NCBI RefSeq assembly: GCF_028583425.1
Contig: NC_072801.1
Span: 10,126,001-10,190,000 of the forward strand
Direction of reading: 5' to 3'
DNA length: 64,000 nucleotides
From: Eublepharis macularius
Lineage: Eukaryota > Chordata > Lepidosauria > Squamata > Eublepharidae
Shown: one piece after another, positions 9,961 through 23,814 of the stretch
Position numbering within the stretch: position 1 is the stretch's first letter
Layout of the letters: each line of letters begins with the position of its first letter
Made by a program: the position numbers and the translations under genes
The notes under the pieces: model-generated
Told to the model about the DNA's origin: nothing
The model's input: the letters and a program-made list of their open reading frames with translations, nothing else
Database searches by the model: none

Positions 9961-12900
9961 GAAAGGTGGCTCTTGCCCAGCGAAGGGAGCGGCTGGTTCC
10001 CACGTGCTTGAGGCTCTGCTGATCGCAAGACCCCTCCTGGTCTCGCAGTCGCCCCTCTTGGGCTTATGTCTGTCTGTGCTTTCCATTAGGTTGTTTACGT
10101 TTCTTGGAACAAAAGTAATGCAGCAGTTCTTTTGAGTCTGCACAATAACAACAATACTAAGAATAACAACAACAGATACTCTTGGTATCCGAAGAAGTGA
10201 GCTGTGTCTCACGAAAGTTCCTCCTCTACCCCAATTTTTTTTAGTCTTACAGCTGCTACTGGGCTCTTGCTCTTTTCTGCTGCTACGGACAGACTAACAC
10301 GGCTACCCATATTGAGCTAATAACAACAACACTCGATTTATATAATGACCTTCAGGACAACTTAACACCCACTCAGAGCGGTTTACAAAGCGTGTTGTTA
10401 TTTTCCCCACAACAATAATCACCCTGTGAAGTGAGTGGAGCTGAGAGCTCTGAGAGAGCTGTGACTGACCCAAGGTCACCAAGCTGGCTTCAGGCAGAGG
10501 AGTGGGGAATGAAACTCAGTTCTCCAGATGAAACTCCTGCTACTCTTACCGTTACACCAAACACTATAGAAGAGCAGGCAAAAAGGTATCCTGCATAAAA
10601 CACAACTCTATGAGCAGAAGGCTTGGTTGGCTAGATCAAGCTCATGCGGTGCAAGGGCAACAACCAGAGTGCTGGGAGGGGAGGGGGAGATGCATCAAAG
10701 CAAACCTTGGGCAAAAGTCTTGTCACACCCCTGGTTAAGACTATTCTAACGGATGCACGACTCAGTGTGCCAGAACTCTGTACATCAGGTTAGTTTGAAA
10801 TAGAAAAATGGTGGGGCAAGGTGAGAGCTCTCAAGGGGGACCACGCATCAGTCTCTTGTGTTGAAAGATACATGGTACTTAAGATGCTCAAAATGTAGTG
10901 ATAGTGGGACTGATGACAACAAGAAGCAGAAAGAGGGAAAAGGAGGTTCTCCAATTAAAACCACTGCAGCCATTTGTGGATTGACATACAGCGCACCCAC
11001 CTACAATTTTTTTTGTAGATGCTTTTCCCCCCATAACAAAAACAATTCTTTATTCTGACAGTGCTACACCATCCTGGCTACTATTGACAGCACACATTTT
11101 TTAAAAAATTCAAAGACTGAAACTCAATAAGGCACAACAATAATAACCACGCAATCCTTTTGATTAGAGTCAACCAAAACAGTAAATTGTGCATGCAAAA
11201 GTATCCCACACCTTTGGGTTTTGGCTGTTTTTCATACCAAGCATTTCCTCCAGTTATTGTCATGGAGTGCAGTTGCAGTGTCTTAATAGTCAAGAGCAGT
11301 GGTCTGCAAGGATTCCTCCATGTGTTCAGGAACATACAAACCATATCTGTGGTTCTTGTCTCTGGAACTGAATTTTTGAATTCCAAGGACTGCAAATGGT
11401 TTGGGGTTTGCATTAGTGTACCCTGCCTCTCAATTTTTTAAGGTTGCTTTTAGTGTAAATGTGTAAGGAAATTTTATTCATTCGACTTTCAAAATCCAAA
11501 TCTGATGGGTTTGATTACCCATCAATGGGTTTGATTACGCTACTGGTTTTCATCATAAAACTAAAGATGATCAAGAGTCTATGGAACTGCTTTATCCTAA
11601 TCCAGAACACAATAGATGTTTGGACAGTGATTTTCAGGCAGGTTATGGCTAGTCTGCTCTCTGAAATCTAATAACTTGTGACAGTAGGGGTAATGCAGCA
11701 CGTTTTCCAAGAGCAAAACAATTGGAATTTCATTAACTTCAACTTGCTTAGCTTTTGTAGAGGGAGAAATTTTAATCAATAAAACAAAAATTCAACATTC
11801 TTTCTTACTAGGAAAATCCAGGATGAAGAACTAAGAAAATTCACTTCTCGAATCACAGGGCTCTTCCAAAACCAGGATTTCGGGAATGAAACCATCGATT
11901 GCTTGCAAAGATTATTCCTTATTGTCTCAGCCACCAAATATGGTCGGAAGTGAGTGAAAATAAATACTGATGTTTGGGGAGGGGGGTGTTCAGACAGAGG
12001 TCTGTTTTTTTCCCTCCAAACTTAGTTAAAGAAGCATACCAAACAGTGTTTCAGCCTTATTGCAACTTGGGCTTGCAAATATATTGTCGAAGGCTTTCAC
12101 GGCCAGAGAGCGATGGTTGTTGTGGATTTTCCGGGTTGTATAGCCGTGGTCTTGGCATTGTAGTTCCTGACGTTTCGCCAGCAGCTGTGGCTGGCATCTT
12201 CAGAGGTGTACACAATGCCAAGACCACGGCTATACAGCCTGGAAAATCCACAACAACCATTGGGCTTGCAAACTTTCCAATCGTAGATAATTGAATTAAT
12301 TATTTTTAATGTACTTTTTACAATGCCAATGAGCGCCATTGTGTCTTAAAGCACATCATTCTCTTATGTTAACTTGAATTTGAACAATAGAAGATAACAA
12401 AAAGGTAGGGAAATCCCATCCCTCCCACATCCTGTCAGGTGTTTGTTCACCTGTCATACCCAACAAGACCCTGTGGAATGTTTGTGCTCTGATGCTCTGG
12501 GTATTACTAAAGGCTGAAGTTATATCTTGGCTGTGAAGTGGAAGTATGGAACGGAGGGGCTGTCTCTGCTGTTACCTGTATCTGTTCTCCTACACGCCTG
12601 AGCCTGAGCCTGGAAAGAGGCTTGCACAGACACCCGTGACCTTGAGACTTTTCCTACATCAGCTCTGCTTTTCCCCACCTAGGTGCTTCCTCTTGAATGC
12701 AGTTGACCGTTATCTCAAAGGGGGGGTGGGGGGATGTGGGAATTCACCGGCACTTAGAATCCTATATAGGCTTTATGCCTGTAGAGAAATGCCATTCCTG
12801 TCAAAGTTGGAGTAAGATCCTGAAACTGGCACCTTGTCAATAAAGTTCTTTAACTCCTGCAGTGAAGTCTCTTTGAGGGTTACCTGGCAGATCCTTACAC

Positions 12901-15900
12901 ATCCACTCCCTTCGCAGATCTTTCGGCTCCTCTGCCCTCTCTCCTCTGGCTCACACTCCTGCCTGCCTCTTTCCCATCTTCCATCCACTTTCCATTTTCT
13001 GGCTTCCCACACTCCTCTGTAGTGCTCTTCAACTCTGCTTTTCCTTCTTCCCACTCCGCTGGCTCCACTTTCTTCTTTTCCCTCCCATTCTGTTGGTGGC
13101 TATCTTTCCCCCCACCCCTTCTGGCATCCCTCCTCCTCTCCATTCTCTGTAGCATCTTCTCCATATCCCCGATTCCCCTGCTCCTCATAATATCACTAGT
13201 TGTTGGGTGTAGTTTTGGGTTACCCAAAGTTGTTTTTTTGGAAATTTAAAAACTCATTTTTCTGCAATCCCTGGGGGTCCTGTCAAGTGGTGGATTTGAT
13301 GTACACATGAGTGGAACTCTCATAGCTATTAAATATGTTGCTTGGGCATACTTTAAAGCATACGCACACAAGTACTGCAGCTTCGGTTTGGGTGTAAGAT
13401 CAAAAAATGCCGTTTCCAGGAGTTGCCAAGAGATTAAAGGAGAGGGAACCTCTCTCCATAGAATGTAATAAACATAAGTCAAAATAACTCAAATTTGCTT
13501 TTGTCCCTTGCCCTGATTTCTGCAGATTGGATGGCAAATTTGTGGAGCTTCTGCAGACAGTGTTGCAGCTACCCAAGTCCTCCAAGCAAGTCCAGGTTCT
13601 TTGTGCTGCCATTTTGAGAGAAATGTTGCCATGCAACGATCTGACTCTGTCTTGGGATAAGGTTCAGGACACTGAGCTCTTGAGCCTGATGTTCTCAGTC
13701 ATGCTGCCCCAGGTAAATAAATGTGTTCTCAGGAACCCCGTAGTCCAATTCTTTCCTTTTGTTACTTCAGTTTCATCACAGCCCATTTCTCATCATGGAT
13801 TTTGGACACTGTTAGAGCACAACTGCATAACATTTTCTCGTTTTCACACGAACCCTTTTTAAAAAAATGCCCCCCTGCATGGCAGGATCTGCTACTTTCA
13901 GAGTTCTGCAGTGACACTGGAAACTACTTACTTACTTTATTTATAGCCCATCTGTCTTTTTGAAACTCAAGGCAAATGATATAATTAGAAGACAATGCAA
14001 TAAAACAGTGTTATGGATACTGCCAAGAAAAACCCCTCAACAGCCCTTGCTTACAAAACTTTACACATTAGGGGGGTTTTTAAGTGTGCACATAGAAGTA
14101 TAATGTGTGGATGACACAAATGCTTTGTTTAGAAATGCTAATATCATACAAAATAGTAGAGTCCAGTAACACCTTTAAGACTAACCTACTTTATTGTAGC
14201 ATAAGCTTTCGAGAACCACAGCTCTCTTTATCAGATGCATCGTCAGCTTTCGAGAACCACAGCTCTCTTCATCAGATGCATCGTCACTTTCGAGAAGCAC
14301 AGCTCTCTTCGTCAGATGCATCGTCACTTTCAAGAAGCACAGCGACGAAGAGATCTGTGGTTCTCAAAAGCTGACGATGCATCTGACGAGAGCTGTGGTT
14401 CTCGAAAGCTTATGCCACAGTAAAGTAGGTTAGTCTTAAAGGTGCTACTGGACTTTTTAGTATTTTGCAACTACAGGCCAAAATGGCTAACTCCTCTGGA
14501 TCTGTGACTCATATCATACAGGTACACTCATCCTGGACCTATGTCTGCTTGCATTCACTCATGCCAGTTACAGGAATTCCTTTCAGATATCATTAGCATG
14601 AAAGTAAATGGTTGTACGCCCAGTGTTTCATGTATAGAGAGGTCCAGTTTGATGGGGCTTGCGCCAGAGGAGAATTTGTCTTCTAGAAGTAATTTGTTTC
14701 CAAATGACCTAATGCACAAGCTCTGCACAGACGCCTTCCTGACTGGCTTCCTCTGGATTCAGACCTCCTCGCTCCTCCGTGTGCAAATGTTTGCTTTATT
14801 CCAAAGGGCAATGTGAAGACGGAGACAGAGGCTGTGGGGCAGCGTCTGGTCAAAGCCCTTGAAGGCCGACTTCCTGAAGGTCAGAGCGCCCGGCACTTGC
14901 TGCCCCTCCTGTCAAAGGTCATCAGCCTGGTGCCAACGAGTCTTAACGAAGGTAAGAGCAAATATATTACACTCCCCAAAGAGAATGACAGCATACCCTG
15001 AGGAAGCAGCAACATCCCATGCCAAATCTCTACTGGGCCTGAAAAATCTGAAGGTTGCCAAGCCATTAGCTTTGCTTCACTGTGAGCTAGACTCTGCTGG
15101 CGTATTTACCCTTGGTCTCCTTACAGAGGCAAGCTTTTAGAGGTCGTGGGTTTGAAAGAGCACCCCATGATTAGGAAGCAGTTAGATGGCATTAGGCACA
15201 GAAGCGATGTGCAGCCCAGAACTCGGCAGCGTCAGGATTCTCCTTAACAAGGAGTGAAGTTAAGAGCTAGGTCAGGCTTGGAAATCTAAGGCTGTCTTCA
15301 GGAATTGCCTGAATGCTGCTTAGTCATCTCTTGGCATGATGACCTTCAACCTGTGGGTCAGAATGGTCAGGTTGGGAGGTCCAGAGACCCACCAGCTGGT
15401 TTGCAAGTCTCTGCATAACCACTGGTTTTCTTCTGGCTTTTTAGACAGATCTGCTGCTATACTGTGTGTAAGTTGTAAGCTGCCTTGAGTCACAAAGAAA
15501 GGCAGATATAAACATTTTAATAAAGAAAAAGCAAGGGCATTTTGTCTCCCACCTCTTGTTGCGGGCATGTTGAGAAGAGTGGCAGGACCCTGAGGTGAGG
15601 TTGCTCCTCAGTGATGTGGACTCTTCCGTGGTCCTAAGCCCTGGGTTGTTCTGTGCTATGGTATGTGTCCTGGTGCTTGGCTGGTCTTCCCTGGAATGCG
15701 TTCAGCCTCTCTTGGTCTACTGCCCTCGATCCTTGACACAATGAGATTATCATTCTTCCTTTTCCTGTCATGTGACTGTGATGTCATGTGCCAGCAGCTC
15801 CACAGGTGTCGCTTGTGGGTTCGGATGTGGCTTCCGAAGCTTGAAAGTCACCTAGTATGTCTTTTTTTACGCGTTATATTGCTTTGGCTCTGTAGACCAG

Positions 15901-18900
15901 ATCAATCTGCTCAGCAAAAGGATGGTGGATTGGCTGAGATACGCCAGCGTTCAGCAAGGAACTCCCCAGTCCTCAGGAAGCTTCTTCAATCCCAGAGCAC
16001 GACAGGTGAGGGAAACCCAAATATTTGTTCCTCCATATTTTGGTACTAGAGTCACTGGGGCTCAAAATAAGATTGGTTTGTAATAGAGGATATATAATAA
16101 AGAAGTCGCTTACTGGTTGTGTGGGGATGGGCATTTAGGTTTGGGTTGACAAATGAGAATATGGCAGAGACAGAAGGTTAGCCTAAGGTACATAAAAAGC
16201 AGATCTTCTGTCTTCTGGTGTCAAGTCATCTGTTTCCCTTTTCTCCAGGGAAGCTGGCAGTCTCCCCATGCCAAAACAACTCCACATTCTGAAAAGCATG
16301 AATGATGTGGTCTGTTTCGACATTGATTTTCCATCCGTTGTCTTCCGTTTCTGCTTTTGCTTAGTTTAAACATTCTTGGTAGCCGTTACGGATCTCCTTC
16401 CCCGCTAGACATTTGCCACAGCGAAGCCTAAGTGCCTTCTGGAGGTGTGGCAAGATCTTGGTCGGCTTTTGGGGTTTCACCATTGTGCTGGAGACACTTC
16501 AGTGAATCGGATCACATTTTATTCTGTTCGGATGTATCATTTGCTTGCATTATCCTCTCGGAGCCTTTTGGGTGGCTCCATCGGGATGTAATTCTCAATA
16601 ACTAAATAATGCCAACTGCAGATCTTTTGGATTAGACGTGAACAGGGCTTTTTTTCAGCTGGAACGTGGTGGAACAGAGTTCCGGAACCTCTTGAAAATG
16701 GTCACATGGCTGGTGGCCCCGCCCCCTGATCTCCAGACAGAGGGGAGTTGAGATTGCCCTTGGCGGCGCGGAGGGCCATCTCAACTCCCCTCTGTCTGGA
16801 GATCAGGGGGCGGGGCCACCAGCCATGTGACCATTTTCACCGAGGGCAACCTACTGAGTTCCACCACCTCTTTTCCCAGAAAAAAAGCCCTGGACATGAA
16901 TGCAAGATTTCTTACGAAGCGCCAGAAGCAAATTGGCTGCTGCAGACGTCTGCAGTGAGAAGGCTTTCTACATCACGGCTCTCCTTGTGCCTGTCACAGT
17001 CGTGCCCCTTATCCTGCCTTCTCCTTTCCCCCTCACAGCCTGGTCCCATCACTGAGGTGGATGGGACGGTTGCCACTGACTTCTTCACCGTGCTGTCGGT
17101 CGGCCAGTATTACACAGAGGACCAGTGGCTGAACATGCATGCTTTCTCCATGCTGCGGAAGTGGCTGTTGTGCTACGGCAGTGGTGGGACGAGTGGGCCA
17201 AACTCAGGTAAGGCTTTGAAGACTCTGATTGTGATCTCATGATCATTTGTGGTTGGAACAAAGGCCTGGGACGGTACAATTTCGGCAGGGGCTGTTCTGT
17301 CTTTGAAAGACTGACGTTACTGAAAGTGCTAGGTGAAACATTCACAGTATACTAATGGTTATAACCGAAGTAAACATGTCATTCTGTCCATTTCCAATAT
17401 AACAACAACAACAGTACCAATTTCTTTCACTGCTCTTGTTTCCGGGTTAAATGTATTCCAGTTCCACAGCCTCAATCCAATGATTACATGTAGGTAAACT
17501 CATTACAGTCCATAGATCATTGTAATGTTTTCCTGTTACTTGTTTCTTATCAGATGGTCTCAACAGGCTGTTGGAACAGTTCAGAAAGGCACCTTCAAGG
17601 GCCAGTCAATAGAACCAGTCAAGTTATGAAAGCCGTGCAGCTCAACGAAGCGCCCGCTTGAACTTTGTTTCATCCTCAAGAGATGTAGTCAGCTTCACTC
17701 ATTCCATAAAGTCTGTTCATTCTTTCGTTCTCATCCAGGAAGCAATGCGTTAAGACCAATCTGTACTGTGTTATGTTGAAAATGGAGAGAATGACATGTT
17801 TGCTTCTGTTATAACCATTTGTATACTGTGAATTTTGCACCTAGTAGTTTCAGTAAACACTTATAAAGTATGTTATATTGTTATTTGACATCAGTCTTAT
17901 TGCGATGGGGTTTCCCTTTGTATTGTATATCTACCATTATACACCTCTATTTTCTGTCTTTGAAGGAGGAATATGGCACTTGTTGGCCCTTTCCTCCCAG
18001 GACAAGTCATCTTAAATATGCTGAGAGGTAAGCAGGGAGAAGCCAGCCCTTCCTCTGCCACTGGAGGTTGAATTAGAGGCACTGTTACTCATTTCAGAAA
18101 GGTGTACTGATTGCAGGATTCAAGAAGCATGACTTGTTTGCACTCTGTCCTCCAGTTCTGCTATGACGCCACTTGAAATAATGATAGTGATGCTTCTGAG
18201 ACCAGGGGGGGGGGGAGTCCTGTTGCCTCTCTAAATGGTTCCCTGCTAGCCTCTTTGCCCTTCTTCCAGTCACCGAGTTGAGTGTGTGGACAATTCCATC
18301 ATATTTGGGCAGCTGGTGGGATGGGATCACCATCCAGTCCCTCCCTGTGCAGACCTGCAGCAGTGTTAGCATAGCACAGTCATTGCAGCGTCAAATTAGG
18401 TTCTGGGAGACCCAGGTTCAAATCCCTACTCTGACCTTGGGCTGGTCGACTCGTAGTCTAACCTGTCTTGCAGGTTCATTGTGAAGATAAAATGAGGAAA
18501 GGAAAACTGTGTGTGCTGCTCTGAGCTGTGGTGGGGAAGGGTGGAATAAAAATGCTCTCAGGGGTGCTACAGTCAAAATGGTTACTTGCATAGAAATGTA
18601 GAGGGGGCGACTTTTGAGGGCTGGTTGCGCATTTGAAAAATAATCCTCTTGGGGAGAAAGAGTGGAGTGGGCCTTTCGTAATTCTGGGGGACGGGGGGGA
18701 ATGTGAATCAGCTTCATAAGTTTGGGCAACATTTGACTAATCCCTCCCTTACGTGACTTGCTGTGCCTTGTCTCCTCCCCTGCAGATGATAAGTCCGAAG
18801 TGGATGGCTCTGTCATGTCGATGGTCTCCGTCACCTCCACCTCCAGCCGCTTGCTGCCCCCGAAAGAGCGTTTGAGGGAGAAGGCCTTTGAGTACTGCCA

Positions 18901-21900
18901 GCGGCTACTAGAGCAGAGCAACCGCCGTGAGTCGCCCTCTACTCCATGTACAGGCCTGGCCGTTTCCTGAGGGGGAAGGAAGGAAACGAGGGGGCTGCTG
19001 TCACCCCCCCTTGTGTTTCCTACATCTTTCATCACATTGCAACCTGTGGGGGGTCAAAAACAACTGGCGTTGTCAGACACCCAAGAATTTCTTTGTCGAG
19101 TTTCTAGCTCACATGGCTGCAGAGATGAAAATATGCACACAATTTCTGCTGAAGTTTCAGAACCCCTAACGGTCACAGTGTGCGCATCCTGTGACATCAC
19201 GAACCCAGGGATGCAAAATGCATGGCGAAACTTATTGGAATTGGCTTAGGAAGAGAACCTGAGGCCTGGTTTGTATCAGTGAGTGGAGGGCTTCCATAAC
19301 TCACATGCATTTTGATCTTCTCCCCCCACCCCATCCCACCCCACCCCCACCAGATATGCTTACAGCCAGTTCATACTGATGGTAGCTGCAGTGGACTTTA
19401 GGTCTGTCCGTTCAGGGCTTGTCAGTTACTCTGCAAGGAGTCTTAGTTTGATTTGTTCTGTCTGCCAGGGGCACTGAAGAAAGGAGATGGGGAGCTGCAA
19501 AAAGCTGTAAGTTGCGAGAGAAGGGGGGGCTTGGGATCCATCTCCTCCTCTGGAGCTTCTTACCCAAGAGCCGTCTCTCCCGCTTTTCCTCACAGTGTTT
19601 GATAGAAGCCGTCACCATCATGGATATTATTTGCAAGCAGGACTCCTCCTACGTGTACCGCTCACTCTCCTGCCTGAAGATTTTGCACGGCCGGATCAGT
19701 GGGGACCTTTCCTATGCTCGAGTGCTGCTGCCTATCGCCCAGTTCTTCGTGAACCACAGTAAGTAGCCATGGCTGACTTTCCCCCTCCCTAAGGATGATA
19801 CAAGTCAGGATAGTATCCTTTTGCCTCGGCTCAGGCTGTGGGGAAGTGGCCTCTTTGAGCTGAAGTTGCATTCCTGCTGTATCCCCACCACCCAGGTGAG
19901 ACAGCAGCTGTCGATTCAGAAGCGGTTTACAAGCATCTGTTCAGCAAGGTTCCTGCCCAGCTGTTCCACAGTCCCATGCTTGCCTACGAGTTCGTCCAGT
20001 TCTGCCTGCACAACGTATCTTTTTTCACAGAGAATCTCTGCATCTTCCGCCAGAGCACCCCAAACCTATTCAAGGTACATTGTGCCAGGGCCTCTGTCTT
20101 TCTCTTCCTGATCTCTACAGTGAATCCAATCTCTCCCCCCCACACACACACTTGCATCTTGCAGTGAAAAAAGGGTGTATTCATGAGACAGCCATTTTGT
20201 TTTCAGGGGGTCTTGTTTGCTCCTCTGAAGAGGAAAACCAGGGCATAGTTTTGAAAACCACGAGCCTAGGTCTCCTAGTAGTTTTGCTCTGGCACAGAAG
20301 TGGAGAGATACTAAATTGAACATTGCGTATAGATTTAACAGGCCTGCAACTATTATTCTGTAATACACAGCATGCTTAATCAACTGAGCACATCTAATTA
20401 AGGTGTGGAAACTATTTTTCACTAACACCTGCAGACCTACAAACAAACATAAACCATCAATTCATGCAATATTCAGTGATCACATGACTTTACTCCTAAA
20501 ATGCCCACCCCAGCTCATCACTTGGATGCAGACTTGGTTCTGATTTTTATCCATGTCACAAGAAACCATCAACATTCTGTTACTAATACCGTGCCTGTAA
20601 CTGGAGGCGGATACCTCGTTCTGCTGTCTCCTGGCCTCTGGAAGTTATTTCAGGACTTTCTCTCCCTAGCACCCACCTTTTCTCATTTAAAAAGCCTGAT
20701 TCCAGTCTTGCAGCTGATTTTCTTAGAAAAAGAGCTAGGGGTGGGCACCTGAAAAAGAATCAGGTTTCCCCCTTCAAGTTTAGCTGAAGTGGGAAAACAA
20801 TTCAGGTATTTAAACGCTTCGGTATGCTCCACACTGAAGTTCAAAGCAGCACTTTTCTTGCTGTTTGCAAACTGCAAGAAAAGTGTTGCTTTTAAAAATC
20901 CTGTCCCGCCGCTTGTTTCAGCTGATGGGAGGGGGAGGAGGAACCTCCTCTCCCTCCCATCACCTGAAAAACATTGTGGGCACTTTCAAACACCCACAGC
21001 TCAGCCTCTTTTTTCAGCCAATGGGAGGGGAAGGAGGGACCTCCTCCCACTTCCTCCCCCTTCCACCAGCTGAAAAAAAGCGGCAGGCATTTGCTATCAA
21101 ACACCCACAGCTCAGCCTCTTTTTACAGCTGATGGGAAGGGAAGGAGGGACCTCCTCCCCCTCCCATCAGCTGAAAAAAAGCAATGGGCATTTGAAAGCA
21201 ACACTTCTTGCTGCTTGCAAGCAGCAAGAAAAGAGTTGAAGTTTCAAACTTCCCACCCCACCACTTTTTCCACCCAATAGGAAGGGGAGGAGGGGGAATC
21301 CATCCTCCCCCTCCAATCGGCTGAAAAAAGCGGTTGGGTGGGAAGTATGAAAGCTTCTTGCTGTTTACAAATGCAAATAGCTAGAAGAGTGCTGCAGGCT
21401 GGCTGCTGCCACTTTGCCTCAACCTTCCCGAAGCGATACAAGTTGGTTTGGAATGCTGGGGCCAGTTCGGGAAGCCCAAATCTTTCCAAATCAGGCCCCA
21501 TTCGGGTTAAAAACATGAATCAGAAACCCAAAGCACACATCTCTAGGCAGAGGCCACCAATGCTGGGGCTTGAAAAATAGTTCGGTGCCTGCCATTTCAA
21601 TTGGCTCACCTTTTTGGCCCCGGTGGGGGAAATCTGCTTGGGATACAAAGGGAGTGCCATTCTAGTCATTGCAGATGTGTCTTGTCCCCTACCCCTCCAG
21701 TTTCTAGCATGGAACAGCCCAGCCCTGATTGCTGAATTTATGGAACTTTTACCAGCCCTGCTTGGGGCAGATACCGCTGTGGAAATTTTTCACTTGCTGC
21801 TGGACCTGCCATGTTTAACGGCTGCCTTGGACGTCCAGTTGAGGTAGCAGTGCCCTCCCTCCTTCCTGTGATTTCCCAGTTGCATTCTCATGGCGGCCAG

Positions 21901-23776
21901 AAGGGGGGGAATCTAGTATGCATTTACACACTTGCAGGAGGGGGGCGGGATACACAGCTCGTCTCTTCTCAGGGTTTTTATGGACAGGGAAAACAACCCA
22001 GTTGTGTTCCTGACCTGTTCCTAGGTCTGCCCAGACTCCCATGTCTGAGCGAGCCACCTTGGACCCAGCAGCGAAGCCGGCCACCTGCTTAGAAGCCTTC
22101 CGCTACCCACAATACCGGGGCCTGTTCCAGTATCTTCTCCGGGTCGAGTCTGCTCCAGGAGACCCTGACAGGTTAAAAAAAATGGCTGAAATGGGTGGAT
22201 TAGGTCTTTGTTTGGGGGGATCCCTTGGTGCAGGGTACGATGATGAAACAGCGCTCCTGGTGTGGGCTTAAGCCCTGCATAACAAGATGGATGCCTTGTG
22301 GGTGTCCTTTCCCTCGCAGAATGCAGTAGCCAAGTAACTCTTTCATTTTACGGCAATTGTAGATGTGGCTTTCCGAGAGCTGTGTATTGAGTACGACTGC
22401 ATTAAATACAAGAACCTACCTTAGGCACCCTCTTTGACCCAGCACGCACCCAACACGTCTGGGTTTGTCACTCTGTGACCTTAAAGGGGCCAGCAGCCAT
22501 TTCTGGCTCTTGGGCAAGTGTTCAGAAATTTGCATTATACAGGCACACTTATCCATCACCTTCATCCGTTCTTAGATATGCATTTGCCTACAAAGCACAG
22601 TGTGCAGAAAGACACTGGCAATCAACTAGTTTATTTCCTTCTACCTCCTCCCAATTCTGCAATATTTGGAACACACATACCCATACGCTCCAAATCTAAG
22701 AAATTGTTTCCTAGTGATCCTTGCAACAACCTGATCATTCTTTACATATTCTACAGCACAAGAGACTAAAATATATTTCCACTCATATCTACACATCTCA
22801 GTGCTGTTACGTCCACTCGAAATTAGCCTTGCTGTTGGACAGTGGTGGCCCCTAGGGGTGGCCCCTAGGGGGACAAAACAGCTGGCTGACTCGTGGCAGA
22901 AAGGTAGCAAGAGGAGCTGCAGGAAGACTGAATGTTCCAGTAAATTCCTCTCACTCTCAAATGGAGGCTGCATAGGTCATAGAAGTCACGTAACAGCATT
23001 TATACAGCGTTTTCCCAAGGCCTTCAAAACACTTCACATAACCTTTTTTCAGCAACTTACAAGGCAGGTCAGGGTTGTTTTACAATCAGGCTGAAGCTAA
23101 ATGCTATGCTTAGCGTCTCATATGGAGAGAGAGAGTTTTCCCCCGTCTGCCTGGAGGAAAGGAGTCTAGGGAGCAACCTGAATGCCCCTAAATTTGATGG
23201 GTTTTTTTGCTGCTTTCCTGCCTGCAGGTTGACTTCACTCCGCCAGCTCCTGGGATCCCTGGCCACTTCCCCCCGCGTGGTGCAGTGCGCCGAGAGCATC
23301 CCTGTCTTACTGCAGCTCTTCTTTGAGGTGGTGGCTCAGGTACGACTCCCTCCTTTGCAGGAACTTACAGTTAAATTGATAAACCAGATGTAGTGTAAGT
23401 GTGATTGAGAGCTGCTGTAGCACAGCGGTTAAGCAGTTCGGCTGCAAATCGGCACTCTACTGGTTTGAATCCCACGACTGCCATGAGCTCAGCAAGTAGC
23501 CTTGGGTAAGCCTCTCCTCTCAGCCCCAGCTGTATTGTGGGGAAAATAATAACACTAACTTGTTCACTGCTCTGAGTGAGACACTAATCTGTCCAGAAGA
23601 GCGATATATAAGCGTTGTTGTTGTTGTTAAAGCGTTATGTTTGCACCAGACTGTAAGGACTGTGGTAATGGATCTGTTAGTATTTTTAGCAGGATGAGAA
23701 CAGAGCGTGCAGCGTGGAAGCGCCCCTGGCTTTTCTGATTGGCTCGTGGCATCAGTGGACCAGGCCGGACTACAAT

Positions 23777-23814
<38 letters not shown>

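Noticed and set aside
9159-10212. Many overlapping frames of 80-160 codons on both strands
   Set aside because: The CpG-rich DNA has few stop codons. None matches a domain, and the only supported coding start here is AP5Z1 exon 1.
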